The notes under the pieces: generated by a model | Database searches by the model: none | What the model saw: only the letters and a program-made list of their open reading frames with translations | What the model was told of the DNA's origin: nothing | Shown: positions 10,401-21,574 of the stretch, piece after piece | How the letters are laid out: every line of letters starts with the position of its first letter | Numbering within the stretch: position 1 is the stretch's first letter | Program-made: the position numbers and the translations under genes | Assembly (NCBI RefSeq): GCF_019059575.1 | Contig: NW_024881825.1 | Location: 248,001 to 312,000, forward strand | Length of the DNA stretch: 64,000 nucleotides | Source of the DNA: Amphibalanus amphitrite | Lineage: Eukaryota; Arthropoda; Thecostraca; Balanomorpha; Balanidae | Reading direction: 5' to 3'

Positions 10401-13400
10401 TAAAAATTGAAACTATCTAAAAATTGAAACTAACGTTGAATATAAAACACCTTTTTAAACACGTATCATGTACTTTACAAATTACAGCATCATGCTCCAA
10501 AAGACCTAGTTATTGAAGCTTAGCTCTGCATATGTTGACATTAAGCTAGCAAAAAAACAAATACAATTTCATTATTAAATTCATAACACCAACTCATATC
10601 CATTTACCATTATTCGCATGTGAATATCCGCTCGTGGTGCACCGAAAATTGCAGGCATTTCAGAACTGGCAAAGCACCGGGCTGGTTGATAGGGAGATCA
10701 GTTTACATTAGCCGAGAGCCGTTCGTTCTACGCCGGCGCCGTTTCGCTTTCGAGCCCAGCGGCGCGGCGGCCGGCGGCTCTCGTGTGCCGCCATGCGTGG
10801 TCAGGGACTCCCGGCTCACGCGGCGGTCCGGTGGGGTTTCCATTTTTACAGCCGCAACGGGAGCGGAAACAATCGCACCATCAGAATCACTGGTGGGTCC
10901 ATGAAATGCTCAAAGATGAAAAGAACTAAGGCCCAGTCCTTTCCTCCCCACAAACTACGTAGGGGAAAGGTTCATGATCGCAGCCTTTACCTCAGTGACT
11001 TATTGCTGTTGGCCGTATGAACCGCTGCGGAATGGTACTAACCGGGATCCCTGACAGGGACTGGAACTTACCGGGGTCCCTGACAGAGGACTGGTACTGA
11101 CCTTACTAACCTTCCTCTTACAGGAGAACAGGACTGACTGGGGCCACTAATATGGTGATGGGACTGTTCAAGATTCCTGACAGGGGGCTGGTATACTGAC
11201 CGGGGTCTCTGACGGGAAACTCGTAGGTATGTGCTTACCGGGGTCCCTGATGACGGGGCCGGCGATCTCGTTGAGTGCCGGTCGTGTCGAGAAGTCGCCG
11301 TGCGATCGCCTGTAGTTGCCGTCGGCTCGGGAGGCCGGCGGCGGCGGCGGCGGCGGCGGCGCGCTGGTCGGCGCCGGGGCAGAGAGGTGGTACGGCGGCG
11401 GCCGCGGCCGGCGGCCGGAGAAGTGGCGCGTGCCTGCCGGCGGCACACCCAGTCAGCGTCAGCGGACAGGATGGGGGGCTCTGTTTGCGGTAAATGAATG
11501 TGACCTATTGGGTTACGGCTTAGTTGGTGGAAATGAGTGTAGACCACATCGATATATTCACTACCTGCCGTCAGCTGGCGTGGCGGGGCTCCATATTTAC
11601 AAGAGCTCTCACTGAGAAATGTAGCATTATTTTCATATGACGAGCACGATGTTTACATGTGGCAATCGCAACAAGCACCGCTTAGCGTGGCACCCATGCC
11701 CGCAGCCACCTTTTTATCCATTCGGTTCGGACTTAATTTCCATAAAATATAAAAGGACATTCTAAGACCATTGACATTCGTAACAAACACGATACCAATA
11801 CCAAGGCATATGAAAAAGAAAGTAACAAAACTTAATGGAATGTAAGCATTGTACAGGTGCGAAACAAAACGCTGAACGCATAAACAAACATAAACATAGA
11901 CATGCAGCACTAAAAACTGAAATACCACTAAACTGGTTTTGACCACACAAATATCTCCCGGTTTGGTCCAAGGATTAAAACCGCAGCCAAGTAGAAATCA
12001 GTGAGTTGTTTGCTTTGCCCTTCCTCACGGGGCTCCGTCAGACAAAGTGGACCAACTTTCCACGGAGGCGCGGCACGCCTTCTCCACGGAGCGTAACAAA
12101 GTGAACGGAGATAGCGGCAAGTGCTAAACGGTGTCCGTGCCACATAGGAAGCAGGCAGCGGCGGTGGCGCGCAGACCGGGCGCTCGGACTGCGGACGCGC
12201 CGTCCCGCCGTCATCTCGGTAGTGTCCGGAGCACTCAGACGGGATATACGCTGCCCCGGTACCCCACACCCGTCCCCGGGGAGCCCAGGGACTGAGGGCA
12301 CGCTGTCCGGCGGTACCCTGGAAGAGCCCAGAGCGCTCGGACTGGGGACACCGGCTGTTTCAGTATCCCACTCCCGTCCCGGAGCCCCCACAGGAGCCCG
12401 GAGCGCTCAGACTGACACGGTAGCTCACAATCGTTAAGCATGCAGGCAACCAACATCGCTTAGCACACACACACACACACAGATCGGTGCAGCGGTTTAG
12501 TTATACGCTCTGAAGTCCAACAAAAAATACTGTCCTCAAGACCAGGAACCATTCGCTAGATGTAAGCCAAAAGGTTAACAGGTGACCGAGGGCTACAGAG
12601 CAGCATGTGACGTCACCGGAACACAAGTGACGTCACATGGGACAGGGGTGACGCCTGCGGGGCGCCGGGACGGTCGTGTCTCGGGCGGTCCGTCGCGGTC
12701 TGGCGCCGTTTGCGAGACGGGGCGCCGAGCCGCGCCGCCACTGGCGGTAGCGTGCCGCGTTATGTCGCCAACAACAAAACTCGTCACGCCGCGTGACCTG
12801 CAGTGTCGCACAATTGACGGACAGTCGACACACGTGCCGGGTCGCTGAAGCGCACATTGTGTCACATCGGAGACGTCATTATGCCTTCACGGCGTGTTAC
12901 GTTACCGATCGGTAGGGCGGCATTAATGCCTGACGCTAACACCGAACAGCAGGAAAAGGCGAGATAAGAGAAGAATGCTGTAGGCATTTAGCGTATCAAA
13001 ATTAGAAACAATTGACTGAAGGCATTTAGCGCACCACTAATTTTAGTAGAAACAAATAGCATTCATTACGACGGTCATTCCGTCTAAGGGGTTAGCGATC
13101 CGTCGTAATAGAATGATATGGTATATTACGGATCGCACGTCACCGTGAGAACCTGCCGATCACCGACCTTACCCCGTCACAGCCCACCGCCTGCTCCGGA
13201 CACCGTTGTGTGACCTGTGACGCCACTCTGCGGGATACCCGCTGACCCCGTGTGTGACCCGTGTGTGACCCCGTGTGTGACCCGTGTGACCCGTGTGACC
13301 GGGCGCGGCACCTACCGAAGCCGCGCTGCTGCGGCGGCGGCCGACGGAAGACGAGCCGCGGCGGCGGCAGCCGGGGCACCGTCAGCGGCAGCGAGGGAAA

Positions 13401-16400
13401 CCGAAAGCCGCGGTCGTGGCGCGTGCCACTGTGCCGCTTGGTTGACTCCGGAACGCAGCACGAGTAGAGCAGACTGCCGCAGCCGGGCATCAGCTTCCCT
13501 GTGAACGGAGCGGACGGGGCCGGGCGTCAGTTCCCTGTGAACGGAGCGGACGGGGCCGGGCGTCAGTTCTAGTGATGTCAATTACAGAAAATCGGAATAC
13601 CGATACCAAACCAAATACCAACCAAAACCACGGGAAAATACCGAAACCAAACCAACTTGGGAAAATGAGGGAAATACCTACTTTTTACCGATTTCTTAGC
13701 CTCTTATACCTTAGTGAGGCCTTATGATACCAACACAATACCAAACACATTACGATTGAAATACCAAATACCAAGTTGGTATCGGTTTGGTATCGGTATA
13801 CCAAAAAGTTGGTATCCGATTGACATCTCTAGTCAGTTCCCTGTGAACGGAGCGGGCGGGTCTCTGTGGACACTCGACAGACGGGATCGGCCGAGAGCGC
13901 TGGAGGAAGCGCGAACACAAACCTCACTGGAGACTGACAGACCGAGACTGCACGAGTGCCAGTGCTGAGTCTGCCCAGGGCGATGGGATGAGGTGCAGCT
14001 GACAGAGGCCACAGCCGGTGTCCATGAGAGCCTGTCCGGCTGACAGAGCCGCACGTGACCGGTGAGCGGAGCCGGTGAGGTGCGCCAGCTGCCGCCCACT
14101 TTCTCACCGCCCGCCGGTGGCGTCACCATGGCAGGGAGCAGCCCGAGTGGTCAGCCGGCGCCGGCCCCTGCAGCAGCCAGCCCTCCCCTCTGGCGGGCAG
14201 ACACACAGAGCTACGGCACGATCCCTCTGGACTCTTCATCTATATTAACCCTCGCCGGGACAGGCCATTTTGAGTCCTTCGACGGCACAAGGGGGGGGGG
14301 GGGGGTTGGTACGACCCCCCCCCCTCGCGTTTGGCCCCTGATTGAGCTAGAGCTTCGCGGAAAAAACGAGCGTGTTGCCCGTCACGAGAGGAAGCCGATG
14401 ATACCCAATTTTAAGGTCCTAGGTCATCGGGTGACCTTCCAGGTCAGGTCAATGACCCGAAAACCGGGAAAATCGGGACCTGTTAGAAAGTCGTAAAGTG
14501 TGGCTGCTATGTGGTTTTCCGGGGTGATGATCACGAATATCGTGTTAGTTTTGATCAGAGATGATGTCTTTAAGCATTTAGACCAGGTCAGGTCAGGTCA
14601 GGTCAGGTCAACCGGTAGGGGTTGTGACGGGTATTCGTAATACGTGTCAACCGCCTCGGATAGCTTCGTAACATGTTACAAAGGCACCAAAACTACTTCG
14701 TAAATGTTCAAATGGTTGCTAAATTCGAATTCAGCTCCAAAAACTAGCCTAGAAACATGTAAAACTCGAAAAAGTGAACCGAGGTCACCCGAGGTCACCA
14801 AAGGTCAATGACCTGACCTGACCTTCAGGTGACCTTGACACCCACCCTTATGCATGGGAGCAACATCAAATCACATGTTTGAACGTTTGAAACCACGAAA
14901 AGCTTGCAAACGCGCGGCTAATGCGAGCCGACATGCGCCGAACCGCGATTTCGGCCAAACATGGTCACCGAAAAGAGGTCACAGGTCAAAGGTCATTGGG
15001 GTCAGGGTCATGAAATTTTCAAGGTAGGTGTAAAATTGATCAATGCGAGGGTACTGAAAGTTTCGTCGCAATCGGCCGCTTTTTACGCGAGTTATTCGCG
15101 AAAAACCTTAGGGGGGTTGCATCAACCCCCCCTGTGCCGGCGAGGGTTAATCTCTCCATTTGGGCAAAGAATCTGATCATTGGGAAAGGAATAAAAACAG
15201 CCTGTGATGCCATTTGAAGCATGAGTTTTAAATAACTGCGTTCATTGTCCCTTGTGTAAAATTCATCTGCCCACGCAATGCCATGACGACTGACAGCTGC
15301 GCTCTCGCCCCCGCGGTGGGCGAGAGCTGGTTTCGGCGGACTCACCTCCGGAGAATATGCAGGTGATGGAGAAAAAGCACCGGTACATCTCGCCATTGTA
15401 GAAGCAGCTGCCGGCATCCCGCCGACTCCTGTGACGATCGGCGACGTCTGTTGCCGATACTGACGCTGAAACAACACAGGTAATCAGAATGAGTGGGACA
15501 TCAAACACAGGTGCTTACAGTTATCGCTGGACTTGATAACATTGCTGACTGCTAAGGACAGTAGATTGCTTCTGTATTCCAGTCTCCTACATGTCGAAAC
15601 CGGTTTCGACGAGTCAATGCTAAAGATAATATCATTATGAAGCGTGTGACATTCTTCCGTGCTGTAATGAGGGTGCATAACTAAAGGAGTTAAGGGCTAA
15701 AGGCTACAATCTACATAAATGGCACAGTGAGGCGTGATACCAGCATAGATAAGTATTTAGCCTCAGCAGATCTGTACCTACCATTCACTATACATCTGCC
15801 CATGAAACGAAACAGCTCAAGCATGAGTAGGCTCTGATAAGGTTCGTCGGGCCTCTCTGAACCGTTGCGCAGTCGTGGGATGAAAGAGAAGGGAAAGCTG
15901 GAGCGCGATGAGGCGTTCTAAGGACCGTGGATCAAAGACCGACACCGGGAGCGCTCAGGCAGATCTTGGGACACACTGTATTGTTCCTCTTCCATCAAGC
16001 GCCCGAAGACGGTTTCGAAACGCATTATGCCAACACCGACACTGTGTCGCAGTTTTGGAGTGCCGATGGGACGGCGGAACACAACGGTGGACCGTTTACA
16101 GTGGACAGTTCTACCGGAGCAGGATTATCACTGTCACTGTGAGCGTCGGCGTCCAGCCACAGGCTCACGAGGCTGCCGCGCAGACCGGTGAGCTCCTACC
16201 GCGTGCGCCGCTGTCGGTAGATGAGAACATGCATTTCGCTCCGAGAGGTCACCGTCACTATTCCGCCGCCGAGGCAGGGGTCTCCGCTCCATCTCACTCC
16301 GCGTGGCTCCAGTCCCGCCCCTGCCTCCAGTCCCTCCCGCCTGGAACCGTCTCGGCGCCGTGCAGGCCGGACGCGCTCGCTCGGCCTCGGCCCCGACCCC

Positions 16401-19400
16401 GCCGGTCGCCGCGGCTCCGGACTCCGGTTCCGGTCGCGACGGGACGTCACGCTCCAACTCTCACTTTCAGCCGTCACCGGTTCTTTGTTACAAGACATAC
16501 CCACTGGCGGCAGCGGCGGGCCCGCTGTGTGCTGTGTGTAATACGGCGTGCGTTGCAACATCGGTACACATTAGTCATCATTATTCAACTGAAATTGTCG
16601 TAGTTGGGTCATGCCTTTAACAAGAAGAAGGTTCGATAGCCGACAGTCCAACAATGAGGATAAAAAGAGATGAAGCCAAAATGCAAAACGTCAATGGCTA
16701 GAGGAACGTGAATGGAATAAGTGAGCTTACTTAATGCGTCTTAAACAAGATCTGAACCTAACACTGGATAAGTTTCTCTCTAATCGAGACACGAGGAGAT
16801 CGCTCTGAAGGTTTCACTGGAGATCGCTGCCGAATGCCGGGCCAGCGACCAGTCCAGGTCCAGGCTGGTGGAGCTGGGCCCCGGTTTTACCGGATAACAG
16901 GAAAGGGAAACGAGTCAAGCCCCCACTTCCACGAACGCACCGCGGGACTTTGAGGCCGAGCTGGCCTGAAAGAGGGCACGGCCTGGAGGTTAGTAAAAGC
17001 GGATCAGCAGCAGCTTCGAAAGTATTCAAAGGTTAATGGGGTCCAAACGGTACTGAATTCTAAATTATCCCAGTCGATGGATGATTTAACTTGACGCATG
17101 CACTGAAAACACTTTGGAAGAACGTTAAGAACGTACAGGGGTATTTAGACCCCTGTGGGGTAAAATGTTATGCCACCGTTTTTCAGAACCCCCATGGCTC
17201 TTCACGTAGACGGCTTTGCATTCTCATGAAAAGAATCCACACGATTCTTCCAAAGACTCTTATGAGGTTTAGGGTTTATAATAAGAGCGTTCTTAGCACC
17301 TAGATAAGAACCCCAAAGGGTCTGTGAAGAAGTCCCTGAGGTTTATAGGGAAACCACCCTGTGTTCTGAATATCGGTTGTAGAACCCTTTCAGTTCTATT
17401 GCAATACCGCAAAATCCCCGTTCATTCGTCTATTGAACCTCCCATGCATGGCTATCGACCTGCGCCGTCACATCTGCTGCGCAAACACAGTACTTGATAC
17501 ACCTTAAAATGTATTACCTTCCTCTTTACTCTGAGCAATCAGCCTGCAAGTCTCCAGTCAGGAACAACCAGCCCGCAACCAGCCCATGCGATCAGCCCGC
17601 AACCAGCCCGCATTCAGCCTGCGATCAGCCCGCAATCAGCCTGCAGGAACGCTTTCCATTCGGCCGTGTCACTTGCCTTACACATCCAAGCCAAAGAACT
17701 CCAGAGCCAAATATGAACACATTTTTAGCTTTAGCAAGTGGATGTTTTCCCAAACACAGTATGTATAGCGCTGTCGCCCATATCAGCAGCCGGGTGGCGA
17801 TATCGCATTCTCCCAAATCACATACAGTTTCTCCTTCCACCACCAGTTTCAAGCCAGCGTTTTCGACGATGTCGACGTCTCCGCGCGCCAGGACGCTCTC
17901 CTCAGACTCCAGGGCCTCAATCAGAGCGGAGATGGCCTCGTCCCCTGGAATGAAGAGTCGGGCGGATGCGTTATTCAACAGGCAGGAAGTAAAAAACTTA
18001 GATTGACTTCAGATACCATGAGCCTACTCCGAAAATAAAATAATGCACTTGACATATAAAGTGCAGCTAGATAAAATATTGCACTAATCAGCAAGAACAT
18101 ATGTTTATTAAAATCAGCCAAATTTATACCTAAATCAATTGACCCCAAAATGGCAAGCTGAATCTATTCCTGATTTATCTTCATTTGGAAGATTTGTCTA
18201 AATACCACATGCATAATTTAAGCTATGGGGCATTTATACAACATATAAATACTTACTGCATTGAATGGTCTTGCATATGAATTGTCTTCATCCAATGCAT
18301 TCATCCATGCATTTGAGGAGCGTTGTGATATTGCTTATTATTGTCAATCACAAGTAATATAAATAATACACAACACTTGACAAGCCAAAAATTAACCTTA
18401 CTTCAGTTCTTCAATATTCGATTACTTGCCATTCACCCAATCTTGCACCAGCCGCTCGTCACTGCACAAAGCGTGATCCAACGCGATCGAAAAATGGCGA
18501 TCGCTTCCGGTGGACGCTAGAACGTGGTACGGCGGGCGTGGTCTTGATGAAAGCCATCACACTGATTAAACCACAACCCCTTCTTCTTAAACCCGATGCT
18601 AGTTCGTGCAAAACCTTCAAAGGGTTTATCTTTCGCGCGCTTGGTGTGACGTAATATCACGTGACTAGGGAGAACGACTGAAGAACCGGTGTTGGTCGAG
18701 TTGAAGCCCCCTGGGGCCACTAAGACTGCACGCGAAGAAGCAGCACGTGTCTTCGGTCTATGTGAAACACTGTGTGTGTTCTACATGAACCAGACGTTCT
18801 GCTTCGCCTCTAAGCCAGTTTACCCTAATACCCAAAAAACCTAAGTGTGGAATATTTTAAGATGCTTTTGCATAACGTTCTTTCAACTTGTTTTCAGTGC
18901 ACGCTGATTTTACAGTGCGGCGGAGCGCTCACGCGCCACTAATGACCGATATGATATCTGGGTGACATGGATAATAGATTTTTGCTAACCCATGACAGTT
19001 TCATACACCTCTCTTTTCAGTGCCCTAAAATTGATCGAAGATTATTGGTTAGGGTTTCCAATGCATAAACCAATGCCTGCAAAGCGATGAAGGGAACTTT
19101 TCTCGTCAGTACTGATTGTCAACTTTGATCGATGATCGCTGTGAAAAAAAAAAACTGAAAAATTATAAAATAATGCAAAAAGAATTGCATGGCTACCAGC
19201 ATGGTTGCGTATTCAATTTTTTATATTAGACCTTGTGTTACGTCATATAAGATGTCACTGAGATTACTTGAGGTTCGGCTGATGGAGTTTGCCGTAAATA
19301 GGTAACATCTGACAGAATTGAGTTTGCGAGTTCTAAAAGGCACCAATGAACTCAAAGTGGCCGCTGGCCAATTAGGGATGCAGTTGACTGGTTAGGGGCC

Positions 19401-20939
19401 TCGGTGGGATGGCTACTGGTCTCCGTTCGCTAGCTAGATAGGTTTCAGAGTCTCGGTAGCCTGGTTATAGGGTCTCAATGGGTAGACTGGCTGGACCTCA
19501 GCGGCTAATTAGGGGTTCAGGGCATCAACGGACTAGCTGCCCGTGTGTGTCCGTGTTCGTTGGATAGAAGAGCACCACGAAAACAGTTACACCGAGTACC
19601 GACTGTAGCCTGTAACAATCCCGGTCCGGTCGTCTGCTGCACGGCTGGGAGACTTCCTGTCCGCAGTAGTGGTCTCGGGCCGGACCATAGTGGTCTTGGA
19701 CCGGTCCACAGTGGTGGTCTCGGGCCGGACCACAGTGGTCTCGGGCGGGTCCACAGTGGTCTCGGGTCGGACCATAGTGGTCTCGGACCGGACCACAGTG
19801 GTGGCTCGGGCCGGCCGGCGGCCTTTCACCACTCCAGCGCCGCGGTGGATCGCCGGCCAGTGGGAGCCCACCACCCTCTCCGAGCCTCCGGTTTCACCCC
19901 CGGGCCGGGGGCCCGGTGCCGGCCCGTGCGACTCTCGTAGTCTGTCCGCGCTCTACGACTGGTCTCGGCCCAGCCCGGCGCACCGCCGCGCCAGTAGTGG
20001 CAGTGCCGAACTGTGAGCGCGACTTCAAGTAACGACACTCGACACCTTGCAGTGAGCAATGGGAAGGCAAGAAAATACAGCACGTACATGGCAATAGACG
20101 ACATAGAAGCCGAAATCACGCACGGTGATCAGTGCACTTGCATGCACTTGTCAATGTGGAACTTCAGTTGTGCCTGTATACGGACGCTGTGTGCCTTTTT
20201 CTTTCGCAGCTAAAAAGCAGCACACCTTCCAGGACATTGAAGCGATGGGTAGCCTGTGGGTAACCTAGCGTAACAAATCAATCATTACTGAGCCTCTGTT
20301 CAGGTGCGTTGATGGCATTTAGCCTTTGTTTATAACACCATGCAAAAATTGCGCATTATAGTGCACGGGTACACACTCGTCCTGTGCCCGGGACGTGCAG
20401 TGAACACTGCACCCCGCTGCCGGGCGGGGCGTTCCGGTAACCTTGGTCCCAGTGCCGGCAGTGCCGGTTTCACTGCGCGGCGTCTCACACCCCCGGGGCA
20501 CGCTCTCCAGTCTCCAGCTCTCCCGCGACTCGCGGGTCGCGCGGCGGCCGGCCGACCGGTCCGGGCGAGTGCTCTCCGGCAGCGAAAGTCGCCGCACTCC
20601 GGCCGGCGCCTCTCGGGGGGGGGGGGGGGGGCGGAGCGGAGCACCGCAGCCAGGAGGCTCGACGTGTTCTCTGCGAGCATCTGCAGCGTGACAGAACGCA
20701 GCTGGATGGCGATTTTACTGGCCGTAGAAAACGACGTCTCGACGACTGTCCCTGGGAAACTACTGTGACATTTTGCCTGCTGGCAATGTCATGCTGGCAT
20801 ATCTTGTAGTTGATCCATAATTCAATTGCTCTCATGTTTGGCGAAGTAGGTACTTACACGAGTTGCCCTGAGGCTGTCCAGAGACCAGGTCACCGCACAC
20901 AGCGAACGACAGGACCAGCCAGCATAGCTTCATCCGCAT
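7308..20939 (-). CDS. CLIP-domain trypsin-like serine protease, 9 exons, 450 aa
   Basis: Exons (transcript order): 20939-20858, 15465-15346, 13498-13316, 11433-11239, 10318-10153, 9004-8855, 8580-8438, 8120-7966, 7466-7308. All introns are GT..AG, phases match and the CDS is 1353 nt. The product is a secreted S1A endopeptidase. Residues 1-21 form a signal peptide. Cysteines 48, 57, 63, 74, 81 and 82 form a compact CLIP-like knot ending in adjacent CC. Residues 83-194 are a basic, Pro-rich linker with an eight-proline run. Predicted activation is R205|IIGG. The triad is H245 (TAAHC), D301 (FDVAVLRL) and S401 (GDSGGP). D395 at the base of the S1 pocket plus G216/G226 equivalents predict trypsin-like cleavage after Arg/Lys. 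C195 probably tethers the light chain after activation. Family knowledge: such proteases act in extracellular cascades (immunity, cuticle, clotting); the substrate here is unknown. Oddities: Ala replaces the usual Trp215, and the motif reads CLGDSGGP, with Leu instead of Gln. Confidence 0.9.
7791..7882. repeat. Copies of protease exon 8 donor edge
   Basis: CTCACCAGACAGGCGTCC, which is the exon 8 end plus donor at 7961-7978, recurs at 7791-7808, about 7838-7853 and 7866-7882 (degenerate) in the following intron. Confidence 0.8.
7966..8120 (-). CDS. Protease exon 8: substrate-pocket segment
   Basis: Acceptor CCGCCAG|GTAAGA (note that the exon itself begins GTAAGA, a donor-like word), donor TGTCTG|GTGAGA. 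It encodes VPVPIISNQEC, MFCAGHETGQRDACL, including D395 (position 189, trypsin specificity). It ends in phase 0 just before GDSGGP. Confidence 0.92.
8438..8580 (-). CDS. Protease exon 7: catalytic Asp
   Basis: Acceptor TGCCAG|GTTCGA, donor TTCA|GTGAGT. Residues 300-346 include FDVAVLRL with catalytic D301, PICLPP and the VVAGWGKT strand. The last codon is split A|GT into exon 8. Confidence 0.94.
8855..9004 (-). CDS. Protease exon 6: catalytic domain, mid part
   Basis: Acceptor CCGCAG|GGCCGA, donor GACAG|GTGAGA. Residues 250-298 include VHLGEYDT, the usual post-His strand, and NPRFHY before the Asp motif. Both ends are phase 2. Confidence 0.92.
9121..9440 (-). mobile_element. SINE-like retroposon, copy 2 (320 bp) in protease intron 5
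   Basis: Reverse-orientation copy of 444-783, with the same tail seen here as GTTTGTTTTGTTTTGTT. Flanked by GTGCGTAACAGTAA at 9107-9120 and 9441-9454, a perfect 14-bp target duplication. It sits between protease exons 5 and 6. Confidence 0.87.
9465..9935. repeat. 75-bp tandem array, six copies, protease intron 5
   Basis: Units contain GCTATCCGGAACAG, CTGCAGGCGT and CTGCCATCTAGCGGGAG. Spacing of the last motif is about 67-77 bp. Confidence 0.85.
10153..10318 (-). CDS. Protease exon 5: activation site and catalytic His
   Basis: Acceptor CTACAG|AGTGCG, donor CACAG|GTGAGT (phase 1 in, phase 2 out). It contains the linker cysteine (CGVPRPS), activation site KR|IIGGHEASYGELPW, CGGVLVS and TAAHC with the catalytic histidine (residue 245). 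Confidence 0.94.
10332..10362. repeat. AGGTCACAGGTC tandem repeat beside exon 5
   Basis: Two and a half 12-bp units just upstream of the exon 5 acceptor, giving AGGTCA-C-AGGTCA (DR1) arrangements. Confidence 0.8.
11035..11215. repeat. Copies of protease exon 4 donor edge
   Basis: The exon 4 end plus donor (CTTACCGGGGTCCCTGA at 11234) recurs exactly at about 11067 and degenerately at about 11038, 11170 and 11195. Confidence 0.75.
11239..11433 (-). CDS. Protease exon 4: proline-rich linker
   Basis: Acceptor CCGGCAG|GCACGC, donor CCCCG|GTAAGC, phase 1 to phase 1. It encodes residues 130-193: low-complexity RPRPPPYH.., an eight-proline run, then NEIAGPVIRDP. No conserved domain is visible. It belongs to the gene because phases agree on both sides and the frame is open. 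Confidence 0.8.
13230..13305. repeat. GTGTGTGACCC tandem repeat
   Basis: Irregular repeat of GTGTGACCC/GTGTGTGACCCC adjacent to the exon 3 donor; not exon-derived. Confidence 0.75.
13316..13498 (-). CDS. Protease exon 3: second half of CLIP-like knot and linker
   Basis: Acceptor TTCACAG|GGAAGC, donor TTCG|GTAGGT. Residues 69-128 carry C74 and the adjacent pair C81/C82 (YSCCVP), completing six cysteines, followed by a basic, Pro-rich linker. Near-copies of the acceptor edge stand directly upstream (see the repeat entries). Confidence 0.86.
13499..13568. repeat. Copies of protease exon 3 acceptor edge
   Basis: In gene direction, GGAACTGACGCCCGGCC.. and CGTTCACAG occur twice as a ~36-bp unit before the real acceptor CGTTCACAG|GGAAGC. 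Another fragment lies beyond the MITE at 13833-13860. Confidence 0.82.
13573..13828. mobile_element. 256-bp MITE in protease intron 2
   Basis: Ends (T/A)GATGTCAAT are inverted. CTAG at 13569-13572 and 13829-13832 may be the target duplication. The interior is AT-rich with inverted ATACCGATACCAAACC blocks. It interrupts the acceptor-derived repeat next to exon 3. Confidence 0.65.
14245..15150 (+). mobile_element. TTAA element family A, copy A2 (906 bp), protease intron 2
   Basis: TTAA at both ends; terminal inverted repeat CCCTCGCCGG(G/C)ACAGG. Hairpins of G-run, palindromic core and C-run lie inside both ends (14291-14330 and 15110-15132). The stretch 14580-14612 has overlapping AGGTC pentamers. 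TTAA duplication plus CCC-starting termini are typical of piggyBac-type elements; non-autonomous. Confidence 0.85.
15346..15465 (-). CDS. Protease exon 2: first half of CLIP-like knot
   Basis: Acceptor TTTCAG|CGTCAG, donor GGAG|GTGAGT, phase 1 to phase 1. It encodes residues 29-67 plus part of 68, including a dibasic HRSRRD stretch and cysteines 48, 57 and 63 (C-x8-C-x5-C). It is separated from exon 1 by a 5.4-kb intron. Confidence 0.88.
17101..18899. mobile_element. 1.8-kb TIR element in protease intron 1
   Basis: CACTGAAAACA..GAAGAACGTTA at the left and its imperfect inverse at the right (about 20 of 25 matching). The flanks are TGCA-like on both sides, so a target duplication is not certain. 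The interior is AT-rich with a CAGCCCGCAA-type decamer repeat (17570-17645) and one protein-like frame. Confidence 0.5.
17625..17978 (-). pseudogene. Protein-like frame inside the 17.1-18.9 kb element
   Basis: 118 open codons. The part reading GLKLVVEGETVCDLGECDIA, then LIWATALYILCLGKHPLAKA looks like real protein rather than a random frame. It recalls the C-terminal region of multicopy hypothetical proteins of aquatic animals, a resemblance from memory only. A splice-acceptor-like TTCCAG|GG precedes GDEAIS. Probably a captured or decayed coding fragment. Confidence 0.3.
19665..19815. repeat. GGACCACAGTGGTCTCGGGC minisatellite, protease intron 1
   Basis: About six degenerate 23-30 bp units, each containing the palindrome-like CCACAGTGG. 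Confidence 0.85.
20858..20939 (-). CDS. Protease exon 1: start codon and signal peptide
   Basis: ATG at 20939-20937 opens MRMKLCWLVLSFAVC.., a hydrophobic signal peptide with likely cleavage after VSG. A second ATG lies two codons on. The exon ends TCG T|GTAAGT (phase 1). A possible 3' splice site (TTCCAG|GAG) about 24 bases upstream of the ATG suggests an additional 5'-UTR exon that I could not place. Confidence 0.85.
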
Positions 20940-21574
20940 AGCGAGCCGGACGCTGCCCGCTCCTGGAACACACAGATACGGCGTCACATCAGGGGCAAAG
21001 AGGCGTGCGATAGGTACCACTCGTCTAACGCGCGAACAATGTTCTCTTTTTCGTGTATTGGATGGCCCCATTCACTGGTTTGCACAGGAATTACCCACTG
21101 CATGACATCACTTTTTGTGTTGCCTTTTGTGCTTTCCTTTTCAAACTAATGAACAAGGTCATTAAATAGGACAGCCTAAATATCAGGCTTTAATATTTTG
21201 TTTTGCCTTTAATCGGAGAAGTTGTGGTAACAGCACACAGCAACAAACACAGAATAACACAACATAATGATACAAACAAGAATAAGATATCTATTCTATC
21301 ATTTTCATTTGGTTACACCGAACGACCGTACCTACAATCTACATATTTCATGCAACTTTTATGCAACTTGGTACGCTAACAGCTCTGCAACCTGTATACG
21401 TTTACCTAGACCATGTTTGGCATCTTCACAGCACGTCGCTTTGCATAATGCAGATGCTTAGTGCTAGAGCTATATATGCATAGCATAGACATACCTATCA
21501 CTATGCGCAATTCATGACCTCCTACATCAATCAAATGATACCAACACCAGTAAAACGCCTTTTGGGCGACCAAC

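Noticed and set aside
15908..16603. 231-residue plus-strand frame
   Set aside because: Lies in a protease intron and overlaps several equally long frames; Arg/Pro-rich shadow of GC-rich sequence.
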